29,162 bases of DNA from Firm-04 sp964463355 (lineage in GTDB: Bacteria > Bacillota > Clostridia > Oscillospirales > Ruminococcaceae). The stretch spans positions 1 through 29,162 of the forward strand of contig CAYXBP010000022.1 in NCBI GenBank assembly GCA_964463355.1. The letters run 5' to 3'. The notes beneath the pieces were generated by a model. It did not search any database. It was not told the DNA's origin and worked only from the letters and a program-made list of their open reading frames with translations. The translations under genes were made by a program, and so were the position numbers. Shown piece by piece: positions 15,903-23,319 of the stretch. Positions within the stretch are counted from its first letter, which is position 1. The number at the start of each line of letters is the position of its first letter.

Positions 15903-17840
15903 TTACTTCAGCTGTTCCCTTGTGTAGTCCAGCAGTCCGCCTGCCAACATGATATCTTTCGTTCTGCCTGTCAGTTCACACAACACAGGAATCTCTGCAC
16001 CATTGGTTTTGTTTACAACGGTCAGCTGCGATTTGCCTTCTTCAACTGCCTTGCGGACATCGGCGAGTACCAGCACATCACCCTGTGCAATAGAATCATA
16101 ATCTGCTTCGTTGACAAAAGTCAGTGGCAGAATGCCTGCGTTAATCAGGTTTGCACGGTGGATACGGGCAAAAGATTTCACAAGCACTGCCTTTACGCCC
16201 AAATATAAGGGAGCCAATGCAGCATGTTCACGAGAAGAACCCTGACCGTAGTTTGCGCCGCCCACGATGATGCTCTGTCCCATTTCTTTTGCACGGGTCG
16301 GGAACTCTGCATCGCATACAGTAAAGCAATGCTGAGAAATAGCAGGAATATTGGAACGCAGCGGCAGGATTTTTGCACCAGCGGGCATAATATGGTCTGT
16401 GGTGATATTGTCGCCCACTTTCAAGGAACAGGGTGCTTCGATGGTTTCCAACAGCGGTGTCGTATCGGGGTAGGGCTTGATATTAGGACCGCGGAGAATC
16501 TCCACCTTCTCCATATCTGCTTCGGCAACGGGAGGTGTCAGCATATTATCGTTAATGGTAAAGACATCCGGAAGCGTAAACGCAGGCATATCACCCAATG
16601 TTCTGGGATCGGTCAGATAACCTGTCAGTGCAGATGCTGCTGCGGTTTCGGGAGACACCAGATAAATCTGACCATCTTTGGTACCAGAACGCCCCTCGAA
16701 GTTACGGTTAAAGGTACGCAGCGAGATACCTGCGGAGTTGGGTGACTGTCCCATGCCGATGCAGGGACCACAGGCACTCTCCAGTATTCTCGCACCAGCA
16801 TCAATCATATCTGCCAGTGCGCCGTTGGCAGCTAGCATATTCAACACCTGCTTAGAGCCAGGCGCGATGGAAAGTGAAACATCAGGATGAATGGTCTTGC
16901 CTTTCAGGATGTGGGCAACCTTCATCATATCGAGCAGAGAAGAATTGGTGCAGGATCCGATACACACTTGATCAATCTTCAGCGTGCCGATTTCATCCAT
17001 GGTCTTAACATTATCGGGAGAATGGGGGCAAGCAGCCAGCGGCACCAACGCACCCAGATCAATAACGATATGCTCATCGTACACAGCGTCCTCATCGGCG
17101 GAAAGGGGTACCCACACATCCTCACGCTGCTGCGCACGCAGAAAGTCGCGGGTCATTTCATCAGATGGGAAAATGGAAGAAGTTGCACCCAGTTCTGCAC
17201 CCATATTAGTGATAGTTGCACGCTCCGGCACTGTCAGGGTTTTTACACCTTCTCCGCAGTATTCGATCACTTTGCCTACGCCGCCCTTAACGGTCATACG
17301 ACGCAGCACCTCAAGAATAACATCTTTTGCGGCAACCCACGGAGAAAGCTTACCGATCAATTCAACCTTAACAACCCTAGGGCAGGTAATATAATACGCA
17401 CCACCGCCCATTGCCACGGCAACATCCAAGCCACCTGCACCGATGGCAAGCATACCCAAACCGCCGCCTGTGGGTGTATGTGAATCAGAACCAATCAGCG
17501 TTTTGCCTGGAATACCGTAACGCTCCAAATGTACCTGATGACAGATGCCGTTACCAGGACGAGAAAAGAACAAGCCATGCTTCTTGGCGCAGCTGCCGAT
17601 GAAACGATGGTCGTCTGCATTTTCAAAGCCGTTTTGCAGCGTATTGTGGTCAATGTATGCCACGGAACGCTCAGTACGAACGCGTGGCACACCCATTGCC
17701 TCAAATTCAAGATATGCCATAGTACCGGTCGCATCCTGTGTAAGCGTCTGGTCGATGCGGATACCGATTTCGGAACCGCGCACCAGTTCGCCATCCACAA
17801 GGTGGGCAGAGAGTATTTTTTCTGTGAGAGTTAGACCCAT
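15903..17840 (-). CDS. acn: Aconitate hydratase
   Basis: Cytoplasmic [4Fe-4S] enzyme of 645 residues that isomerises citrate to isocitrate via cis-aconitate. It has the length of the shorter monomeric bacterial/archaeal aconitases rather than the roughly 890-residue AcnA. Visible family blocks are SDSHTPTGGGLGMLAIGAGG, the cluster cysteines in CIGSCTNSS and SACGPCIGMGQSPNS, RNFEGRSGTKDG, and the C-terminal swivel-domain motif GGANYGQGSSREHAA. AAAGGA is 10 bases before the ATG at 17840. It is the first gene of the acn-orf-icd-rex set, with a strong promoter at 17877-17906. Confidence 0.96.
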   Translation of the reverse strand: MGLTLTEKILSAHLVDGELVRGSEIGIRIDQTLTQDATGTMAYLEFEAMGVPRVRTERSVAYIDHNTLQNGFENADDHRFIGSCAKKHGLFFSRPGNGICHQVHLERYGIPGKTLIGSDSHTPTGGGLGMLAIGAGGLDVAVAMGGGAYYITCPRVVKVELIGKLSPWVAAKDVILEVLRRMTVKGGVGKVIEYCGEGVKTLTVPERATITNMGAELGATSSIFPSDEMTRDFLRAQQREDVWVPLSADEDAVYDEHIVIDLGALVPLAACPHSPDNVKTMDEIGTLKIDQVCIGSCTNSSLLDMMKVAHILKGKTIHPDVSLSIAPGSKQVLNMLAANGALADMIDAGARILESACGPCIGMGQSPNSAGISLRTFNRNFEGRSGTKDGQIYLVSPETAAASALTGYLTDPRTLGDMPAFTLPDVFTINDNMLTPPVAEADMEKVEILRGPNIKPYPDTTPLLETIEAPCSLKVGDNITTDHIMPAGAKILPLRSNIPAISQHCFTVCDAEFPTRAKEMGQSIIVGGANYGQGSSREHAALAPLYLGVKAVLVKSFARIHRANLINAGILPLTFVNEADYDSIAQGDVLVLADVRKAVEEGKSQLTVVNKTNGAEIPVLCELTGRTKDIMLAGGLLDYTREQLK

Positions 17841-17876
17841 GATAGAATCATCCTTTCTATATATTAATACTCTATT

Positions 17877-17906
17877 ATTTTACACCGAAGATGGGGGTTC
17901 TGTCAA
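17877..17906 (-). promoter_or_regulatory. Promoter of the acn-orf-icd-rex operon
   Basis: Read on the minus strand, TTGACA (17901-17906) and TAAAAT (17877-17882) are 18 bases apart. A short inverted repeat GTGA-AAA-TCAC at about 17908-17918 abuts the -35 box and could be an operator. Its 3-base spacer does not fit the Rex consensus. The rest of 17841-18087 contains the cysteine synthase terminator and no gene. Confidence 0.7.
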
Positions 17907-18006
17907 GTGAAAATCACGTTTTTCAAAGATTCCTGTTTCATATTGCCATATGATGGTCAGAAATGTATCGTTCTTTTTATCATTTCATGCATCGGTTGAA
18001 AAAGAA

Positions 18007-18037
18007 AAGCCGCTAATGTCCCAGGCAAAAGCGGCTT
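18007..18037 (-). terminator. Terminator of the cysteine synthase gene
   Basis: On the minus strand AAGCCGCT (18030-18037) pairs with AGCGGCTT (18007-18014), followed by a T-rich tail (TTCTTTTTC). It lies about 50 bases after the stop codon at 18088. Confidence 0.8.
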
Positions 18038-18087
18038 AGATATCCTTTCGACACTGACAGGCGAAAAGACATAATAAAGATATCATG

Positions 18088-19113
18088 TTAGTGTGGGCAG
18101 GCAATCGCTCGCACACTGATTAGTTTAAGCTGGGAGGTCATTGTATCGGTTGTCTGCGGAAATTCCGTACAATAATCAGTGGAAAGATACTTTTTATTAT
18201 CATCAGCAAAAACGGTCACAATCGTTTTGTTGCCACCGACACGATCACCAGCAAGCAGGCAACCCAATAGATTCGCACCAGAACTAATGCCAACGCCTAA
18301 TCCCAACTGACGGGAAAGCATTTGCGCCATGCGAATAGAATCCACATCATCTACGGAAACAATACCTGTAGTTTCAGAAAGGCGAAGAATATCGGGAATA
18401 AAATCATCGGAAATGCCCTGAATACGATGCTTGCCAACTTTATAGCCTGTAGATAGTGTGGGGGAATTCAACGGCTCCAGTGGGAAAACGGCGCAATCAG
18501 GGTTAGCAAGGCGCAATCTTCTGCAGATGCCCATGACTGTGCCACCTGTTCCAACACCCGCCACCACTGCATCAGCAGTTTTGCCGATCAGGGCAAGCTG
18601 CGAAACGATCTCAGTACCAGTAGTCTCAAAATGCGCTTCTGGATTAACATCGTTGGAAAACTGCCGTGGCAGATAGACATTGCCTTTTTTGGCAAGTTCC
18701 TCCGTCATAGCAATTGAGCCGAGAAATCCGCCCTGTTCCTTAGAAACCAGACGCACCTCTGCGCCATAACCAGTAATGATGTTACGGCGTTCCATGCTCA
18801 TCCAATCTGGCATATAGATCACCACGGGATGCCCTAATGCGGCACCCATTGCTGCAAAAGCGATACCAGTGTTGCCGCTGGTCGCTTCAGCAATGGAGTC
18901 CCCTGCTTTGATTTCGCCCGACAAATAGGCTTTTCTGAGCATATAATAGGCAACGCGATCTTTGATGCTGCCCGAAAGATTATATGACTCAGCCTTGGCA
19001 TACACCACACGGCATTCGCCTTTATACTCCATTGTGATCTCCAGCAGCGGTGTATGCCCGACCAACGGCTCCAATGCAGCAAACTGCTTTGGTAGATTCT
19101 GTTCGCTGTTCAA
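18088..19113 (-). CDS. Cysteine synthase family protein (PLP-dependent, CysK-like)
   Basis: Cytoplasmic enzyme of about 341 residues of the O-acetylserine sulfhydrylase/cystathionine beta-synthase family. YNLSGSIKDRVA carries Lys51, which should bind pyridoxal phosphate. EATSGNTGIAFAA is the substrate loop and GVGTGGTVMG the phosphate-binding loop. Probable reaction: O-acetylserine plus sulfide to cysteine. The open frame reaches 19149, but TTG at 19113 is the likely start. GGGAGGG lies 7 bases before it, whereas the ATG at 19149 is only a few bases after the predicted transcription start and has no ribosome site. The extended C-terminus (about 30 residues, ending RAIACPH) differs from textbook CysK. 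No serine acetyltransferase gene is adjacent, so a related lyase or synthase function is possible. Confidence 0.88.
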   Translation of the reverse strand: MNSEQNLPKQFAALEPLVGHTPLLEITMEYKGECRVVYAKAESYNLSGSIKDRVAYYMLRKAYLSGEIKAGDSIAEATSGNTGIAFAAMGAALGHPVVIYMPDWMSMERRNIITGYGAEVRLVSKEQGGFLGSIAMTEELAKKGNVYLPRQFSNDVNPEAHFETTGTEIVSQLALIGKTADAVVAGVGTGGTVMGICRRLRLANPDCAVFPLEPLNSPTLSTGYKVGKHRIQGISDDFIPDILRLSETTGIVSVDDVDSIRMAQMLSRQLGLGVGISSGANLLGCLLAGDRVGGNKTIVTVFADDNKKYLSTDYCTEFPQTTDTMTSQLKLISVRAIACPH

Positions 19114-19159
19114 TGAATATCCCTCCCTATACGCAATACACAGATTCACATACCGTTAC

Positions 19160-19188
19160 AGTATATCACAAAACAGCCAAAAATGCAA
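19160..19188 (-). promoter_or_regulatory. Promoter of the cysteine synthase gene
   Basis: On the minus strand TTGCAT (19183-19188) and TATACT (19160-19165) with 17-base spacing. Transcription would start near 19153, which argues for the TTG start at 19113 rather than ATG at 19149. Confidence 0.65.
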
Positions 19189-19243
19189 CAGCGAATTCTG
19201 ATAAAAGCGGCAAACATTAAATCACACTTGTTGACAAGCAGAA

Positions 19244-19270
19244 GCCGCCTTTGACATCTTCAAAAGCGGC
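19244..19270 (-). terminator. Hairpin after the acyl-CoA synthetase gene, probable terminator
   Basis: On the minus strand GCCGCTTTTGA (19260-19270) pairs with TCAAAGGCGGC (19244-19254) over 11 base pairs, including one G-U, with a 5-base loop. The tail (TTCTGCTTGTC) is only moderately T-rich, so partial read-through into the cysteine synthase gene is possible. Confidence 0.6.
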
Positions 19271-19286
19271 CTGCAATATGCAGATA

Positions 19287-21629
19287 TTACTGTTTTGCTG
19301 CCTTTGCAGCATCCTGCTCACGCAATTCTGCACGGCGAATTTTTCCACTGCCAACGGTTTTGGGCAGACTGTCACGGAACTCCACCACACGAGGATACTT
19401 ATAGGGTGCGGTTGCGTTCTTCACATATATCTGGATCTCCTTTTTCAGTTCTTCGGTAGGTTCAGTGCCCTGCGTCAGAACAATGGTTGCCTTTACCAGC
19501 TGACCGCGCACTTCATCTGGCACACCAGTAACGGCACATTCCAGCACATAGGGCAATTCCATGATCACGCTCTCAATCTCAAACGGCCCGATACGATAGC
19601 CAGAGGACTTGATCAGATCATCCACGCGCCCCACATACCAGAAATAGCCATCCTCATCCTGCCATGCAGTATCACCTGTATGATAATAGCCATCATGCCA
19701 TGCAGCTTTGGTTTTTTCCTCATCGCGATAATAGCCCAACGACAAACCGCAGATGGGCTTATCCTTCAAGCGGATACAAATCTCACCGGTTTCGCCCACG
19801 CCAACAGGTGTACCCTCTGCCGAAAGAATCTGCACATCAAACAGCGGGTTCGCTTTGCCCATGCTGCCTGGTTTTGGAGTCATACCCACAAAGTTCGCGA
19901 TAGCGAGGGTGGTTTCAGTCTGACCAAAGCCCTCCATCAGGGAAAGACCCGTTGCTTTCTTGAACTGTTGGAACACCTCAGGATTCAACGCTTCTCCTGC
20001 AATGGTGGCGTACTTCAAAGAGGAAAGATCGTATTTGGAAAGATCCTCTTTGATAAAGAAACGGTACATCGTAGGTGGTGCGCAGAAGCTGGTGATGTTA
20101 TATTTTGCAAACATCGGCAGAATGTTTTCTGCGTGGAAGCGGTCAAAATCGTAGACAAACACCGCAGACTCACACATCCACTGCCCGTACAACTTTCCCC
20201 ACAGTGCCTTACCCCAACCAGTATCAGAGATTGTAAAATGGATACCGTTCGGATCGACATTATGCCAATAACGAGCAGTGGTATAGTGACCAAGTGGATA
20301 CTGGAAACTATGCAGCGCGATCTTAGGATAACCCGATGTGCCAGATGTAAAGAACATCAACATCGGATCGGTACCGCAAGGGGTATCGTCAGTACGATAA
20401 AAATGTGTGCTGTATGCAGGAAGCTCCTGATTGAAATCATGCCATCCTTCGCGGCTGCCACCCACCAAAATACGATTCTTCAACTCAGGGCAATTAGATG
20501 CCGCAAGATCAATCTCATCGGCAACAATACCATCTGCGGTACATACTACGGCTGCGATACCAGCAGACTGGAAACGATATTCAAAATCATGCTTCATCAA
20601 CTGATTAGACGCAGGAATGACAATTGCGCCCAGACGATGCAATGCCAAGATTGAGAACCAGAACTGATAATGACGCTTCAACACCAGCATCACACGGTCA
20701 CCGCGGCGAATACCCAGCGACTTAAAATAGTTGGCTGTTTGGCAGGAGTACCGCTTGATATCAGAAAAGGTGAAACGCCGCTCCGTAAAATCTTCTGCAA
20801 CGTGGATCATAGCAATTTTGTTGGGTGATTTTTCGGCGATTGCATCCACGATGTCAAACGCAAAGTTGAATTGATTCTCATTCTGAAAATGTACGGCAGA
20901 AAGCACACCTTCTTCGTCTGTTTCACAGGTGACAAACTTCTCGGCAACAGGGTGCGAAAGACCAGCTTTATCCACATTGGTGGTTACCTGCTCTTGCACG
21001 CGCTCGACATATTCGCTCATGCCATTGCCATTAGGGTTCATAACAATGGCATAGATTTCGCAATCTTCTCCACCCAATGCAATCTCATCGTGGGGGATCG
21101 CACTATCATAATAGATGCAGTCGCCAGGGTACAAGGTTTCGGTATGCGACCCAAGAATCATCCGCAACGTACCCTTGATGACGATATCCATTTCCTGCCC
21201 TGCATGGCTGCCAAGGTGCAATGGACGAGAAAGTGCCTCCTCTGAATAAGGAATGACCACATGAAATGGCTCCGCGATCTTATTCTTGAATTTATGTGCA
21301 AGGCGATTGTAAGCAAATCCTGCACGGCGAACGATGGGCATACCCTGCCCTTTTCTGGTCACGGTATAGCCAGTCAGCTCAGGACTATGGCCCTCCATCA
21401 GCTCAGCGATATCCACATCGAACACGCCTGCACATTTGTGAATGAATGTGAAGCTGAAATCACATGCACCAGATTCCAATTCAGCGTACTCTTCTGCGGA
21501 AAAACCGATTCTTTCCGCCATTTCTTCTACGGTAATGCCCAAATCCTCGCGCAATGCACGAATTCGGCGCGCAACCTCCTTGATCTTCTGCTCGGTGTTC
21601 ATGCTTCCCATTTGGTTTTGCGTGTTCAA
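19287..21629 (-). CDS. XRE-cupin-acyl-CoA synthetase fusion protein
   Basis: Protein of about 780 residues. An XRE-type helix-turn-helix (about 10-75, with VEEMAERIGFSAEEYAELES) is followed by a cupin (about 125-195, with HAGQEMDIVIKGTLRM and LYPGDCIYYDSAIPH) and an adenylate-forming domain (about 265-770). The last has the P-loop FFTSGTSGYPK near residue 425, EGFGQTETT, YHTGDTAWQDEDGYFWYVGR, and the C-terminal catalytic lysine in GSGKIRR. It resembles medium- or short-chain acyl-CoA synthetases: acid plus ATP plus CoA to acyl-CoA. The open frame extends to 21716 through the leader terminator. TTG 21629 is favoured by AAAGGA 9 bases upstream; ATG 21611 or 21602 are alternatives. A T-box leader controls it. 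I infer branched-chain acid activation. Confidence 0.85.
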   Translation of the reverse strand: MNTQNQMGSMNTEQKIKEVARRIRALREDLGITVEEMAERIGFSAEEYAELESGACDFSFTFIHKCAGVFDVDIAELMEGHSPELTGYTVTRKGQGMPIVRRAGFAYNRLAHKFKNKIAEPFHVVIPYSEEALSRPLHLGSHAGQEMDIVIKGTLRMILGSHTETLYPGDCIYYDSAIPHDEIALGGEDCEIYAIVMNPNGNGMSEYVERVQEQVTTNVDKAGLSHPVAEKFVTCETDEEGVLSAVHFQNENQFNFAFDIVDAIAEKSPNKIAMIHVAEDFTERRFTFSDIKRYSCQTANYFKSLGIRRGDRVMLVLKRHYQFWFSILALHRLGAIVIPASNQLMKHDFEYRFQSAGIAAVVCTADGIVADEIDLAASNCPELKNRILVGGSREGWHDFNQELPAYSTHFYRTDDTPCGTDPMLMFFTSGTSGYPKIALHSFQYPLGHYTTARYWHNVDPNGIHFTISDTGWGKALWGKLYGQWMCESAVFVYDFDRFHAENILPMFAKYNITSFCAPPTMYRFFIKEDLSKYDLSSLKYATIAGEALNPEVFQQFKKATGLSLMEGFGQTETTLAIANFVGMTPKPGSMGKANPLFDVQILSAEGTPVGVGETGEICIRLKDKPICGLSLGYYRDEEKTKAAWHDGYYHTGDTAWQDEDGYFWYVGRVDDLIKSSGYRIGPFEIESVIMELPYVLECAVTGVPDEVRGQLVKATIVLTQGTEPTEELKKEIQIYVKNATAPYKYPRVVEFRDSLPKTVGSGKIRRAELREQDAAKAAKQ

Positions 21630-21661
21630 ACTTCTCAATCCTTTCATTTTAAAAATACGAT

Positions 21662-21714
21662 AGAAAAAAACAAAAATGCCCGTCTCAAATGTCGAAAAAG
21701 ACTTTGAGACGAGC
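21662..21714 (-). terminator. Regulated terminator of the T-box leader
   Basis: On the minus strand CGTCTCAAA-GTC (21700-21711) pairs with GAC-TTTGAGACG (21681-21693) around a short T-rich loop, with one bulged base, and is followed by ATTTTTGTTTTTTTC. This is the termination arm of the T-box switch. Confidence 0.88.
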
Positions 21715-21970
21715 AATCATTATCATTACCCGCGGTACCACTCAAATTGCGCAGTTTGATCTCTCAAACAAGCGCCTCCTCTGCGAACTCGCCCCTACTA
21801 CGTAGGAGTTAAGCCCTTTGCCTTAACGCAGCATCACGGAAACACCTACTATAAAAGTTCAGCATTTCTGCTCGGAAGGGATATCCGCATCGTGTTACTA
21901 CCGACTCACACCAAAACCGTCGGCTCTCTGCAAGCATTGCACGGTACGAACTTGTCTTCGTCTCAGCTTT
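21662..21970 (-). ncRNA. T-box leader riboswitch, predicted tRNA-Ile specific
   Basis: Complete T-box on the minus strand. Transcription should begin near 21970. Stem I contains the distal AGAGAGCC...GGUGUGAGUCGGU block, and a helix UUCGUA/UGCGGA lies above a specifier loop. Aligned with known leaders, the loop reads GGA-U-AUC-CC, giving specifier AUC (isoleucine) at 21880-21882. The conserved T-box sequence AGTGGTACCGCGGGT is at about 21728-21742; its UGGU (21737-21740) would pair with an ACCA tRNA end, fitting the A73 discriminator of tRNA-Ile. A competing terminator follows at 21678-21714. Uncharged tRNA should stabilise the antiterminator and allow expression of the acyl-CoA synthetase gene. 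Confidence is very high for T-box identity and moderate for isoleucine specificity. Confidence 0.93.
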
Positions 21971-21976
21971 GTAACT

Positions 21977-22005
21977 ATTATAGCACCAGGATCCAATTTT
22001 GTCAA
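21977..22005 (-). promoter_or_regulatory. Consensus promoter of the T-box/acyl-CoA synthetase gene
   Basis: Perfect TTGACA (22000-22005) and TATAAT (21977-21982) on the minus strand with 17 bases between. Such a strong promoter fits control by attenuation rather than at initiation. Confidence 0.85.
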
Positions 22006-22021
22006 GCATCTTTTTATATTT

Positions 22022-22693
22022 TTATTTTTTAGCAATTCTTGTTCTTGCCTTAGTGAAGGCAGGGTCTTTGCAAAGCCCCTGCAAGGGGCACTGGCCACAC
22101 AAAGGATTCCGCGCACAGCAAATATCCCGACCAAATTGCACAATCTGGTGGCAATATCTCGATGAACGCTCAGGTGGTAAAACAGAGCGAAGTTCCTCCT
22201 CCACTTGTTCTGGCTGGTGCTTGGTAGAAAGTCCCAATCTGCCAGAAATGCGGATACAATGGGTATCGGTAACAACAGAGGGCTTGCCGTAAACATCACC
22301 CAGCAGCAGATTAGCGGTTTTTCTTCCAATACCCGAAAGCGTCAACAACTCCTCAAGTGTATCGGGCAGCACGCCGCCGTAAACATTCAGCAAGCGTTCG
22401 CACATCTCTTTAATACTTTTGGCTTTTGTGCGATAGAATCCACAAGGACGCACAGCCTCTTCCAGTTGGGCAAGGTCTGCTTCTGCAAAGGATTGCAAAG
22501 TCGGATACTGCAAAAACAAGGTTTTTGTAACGATATTCACACGAGCATCGGTACATTGGGCACTCAGCCTTGCTGCAATCATCAACTGATACGGCTCATT
22601 ATACGCAAGGGAGCATGGTGCTTCTGGGTATATGGAATCCAGTATATCACAGACAGCAATCGCTTTTTCCTGTAGCTTTTGATTTGTTTTCAT
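22022..22693 (-). CDS. nth: Endonuclease III (DNA glycosylase/AP lyase)
   Basis: Base-excision repair enzyme of about 223 residues that removes oxidised pyrimidines and cleaves abasic sites. It shows LSAQCTDARVN, the helix-hairpin-helix LSGIGRKTANLLL with the catalytic lysine, VVTDTHCIRISGRLGL with the catalytic aspartate, and the C-terminal iron-sulfur motif C-x6-C-x2-C-x5-C (ICCARNPLCGQCPLQGLC). Start ATG 22693 is preferred because MKTNQ is a typical N-terminus and GAGGAG lies upstream (12-base spacing, rather long). An in-frame ATG at 22729 lacks a ribosome site. It is divergent from the DUF4416 gene. Confidence 0.94.
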   Translation of the reverse strand: MKTNQKLQEKAIAVCDILDSIYPEAPCSLAYNEPYQLMIAARLSAQCTDARVNIVTKTLFLQYPTLQSFAEADLAQLEEAVRPCGFYRTKAKSIKEMCERLLNVYGGVLPDTLEELLTLSGIGRKTANLLLGDVYGKPSVVTDTHCIRISGRLGLSTKHQPEQVEEELRSVLPPERSSRYCHQIVQFGRDICCARNPLCGQCPLQGLCKDPAFTKARTRIAKK

Positions 22694-22711
22694 GAAATGT
22701 GAACACTCCTC

Positions 22712-22740
22712 TTGACTTTTTTCTCCCATCGTGTTAAGAT
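22712..22740 (+). promoter_or_regulatory. Promoter of the DUF4416 gene
   Basis: TTGACT at 22712-22717 and TAAGAT at 22735-22740 with 17-base spacing. Transcription would start near 22747, excluding the GTG at 22744 as a start codon. Confidence 0.65.
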
Positions 22741-22776
22741 GAAGTGAATCTTGATAGGAGGCATACTAATATACTC

Positions 22777-23319
22777 ATGGGATTTGCAACTTCTTTTGAG
22801 CCGGAAAAGCTGGTCATTGCCATGCTCTACACGGAGGAAGCAACAGCAGCTGAATTACAACAGCGACTCATTTCAGTTTTTGGAGAAACGGATGTCATTG
22901 CACAGCCGTATGATTTTTCAAAGATTTCGCCCTACTATAACGATGAAATGCAGGGTGAGCCAAAGCGTCTGCTTATGAGCTTTGCACAGTGCATTGATCC
23001 TGCACAACTAGCGGAGATAAAGCGCATGACAAACGATATGGAAGCAGAATACGCAATAGGCGGCAATCGCAGGGTCAATCTTGATCCAGGGTGTATTGGC
23101 TGTGGCAGATTGACCCTTGCCACTACCAAAAACGCTGGGCACAGAATCCCTTTGCGGGACGGCATTTATGCGGAACTGACCCTGTTTTATGCGCGCGGCG
23201 GATGGCATCCCTTCCCATGGACATATATGGACTTCAAAACCACACAGGTACATGATTTTCTAACGCAGGCACGTAAGATCTATATGCGACAGCGCAAGGC
23301 TTATCTTTCAAATCGCTGA
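22777..23319 (+). CDS. DUF4416 family protein
   Basis: Soluble protein of about 180 residues resembling DUF4416. Supporting blocks in order are VIAQPYDFSKISPYY, RLLMSFAQCIDPAQLAEIK, RRVNLDPGCIGCGRLTLATT, DGIYAELTLFY and PFPWTYMDFK. The function of the family is not known to me. The start is awkward. AGGAGG (22756-22761) lies 15 bases before the ATG at 22777, and an in-frame ATA at 22771 lies 9 bases after it. The upstream in-frame GTG at 22744 precedes the predicted transcription start. The last 19 bases overlap, tail-to-tail, the asparaginase gene on the other strand. Confidence 0.85.
   Translation: MGFATSFEPEKLVIAMLYTEEATAAELQQRLISVFGETDVIAQPYDFSKISPYYNDEMQGEPKRLLMSFAQCIDPAQLAEIKRMTNDMEAEYAIGGNRRVNLDPGCIGCGRLTLATTKNAGHRIPLRDGIYAELTLFYARGGWHPFPWTYMDFKTTQVHDFLTQARKIYMRQRKAYLSNR

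Noticed and set aside
17904..17919. Possible Rex operator near the aconitase promoter (GTGA-AAA-TCAC)
   Set aside because: Rex sites have TTGTGA and TCACAA half-sites separated by about 6 bases; here the spacer is 3 and the flanking TT/AA are absent.
19251..20654. Long plus-strand open frame (467 codons) opposite the acyl-CoA synthetase
   Set aside because: It is antisense to a gene with intact adenylate-forming motifs, its translation is rich in Cys, His and Ile without domain logic, and no ribosome site precedes it.
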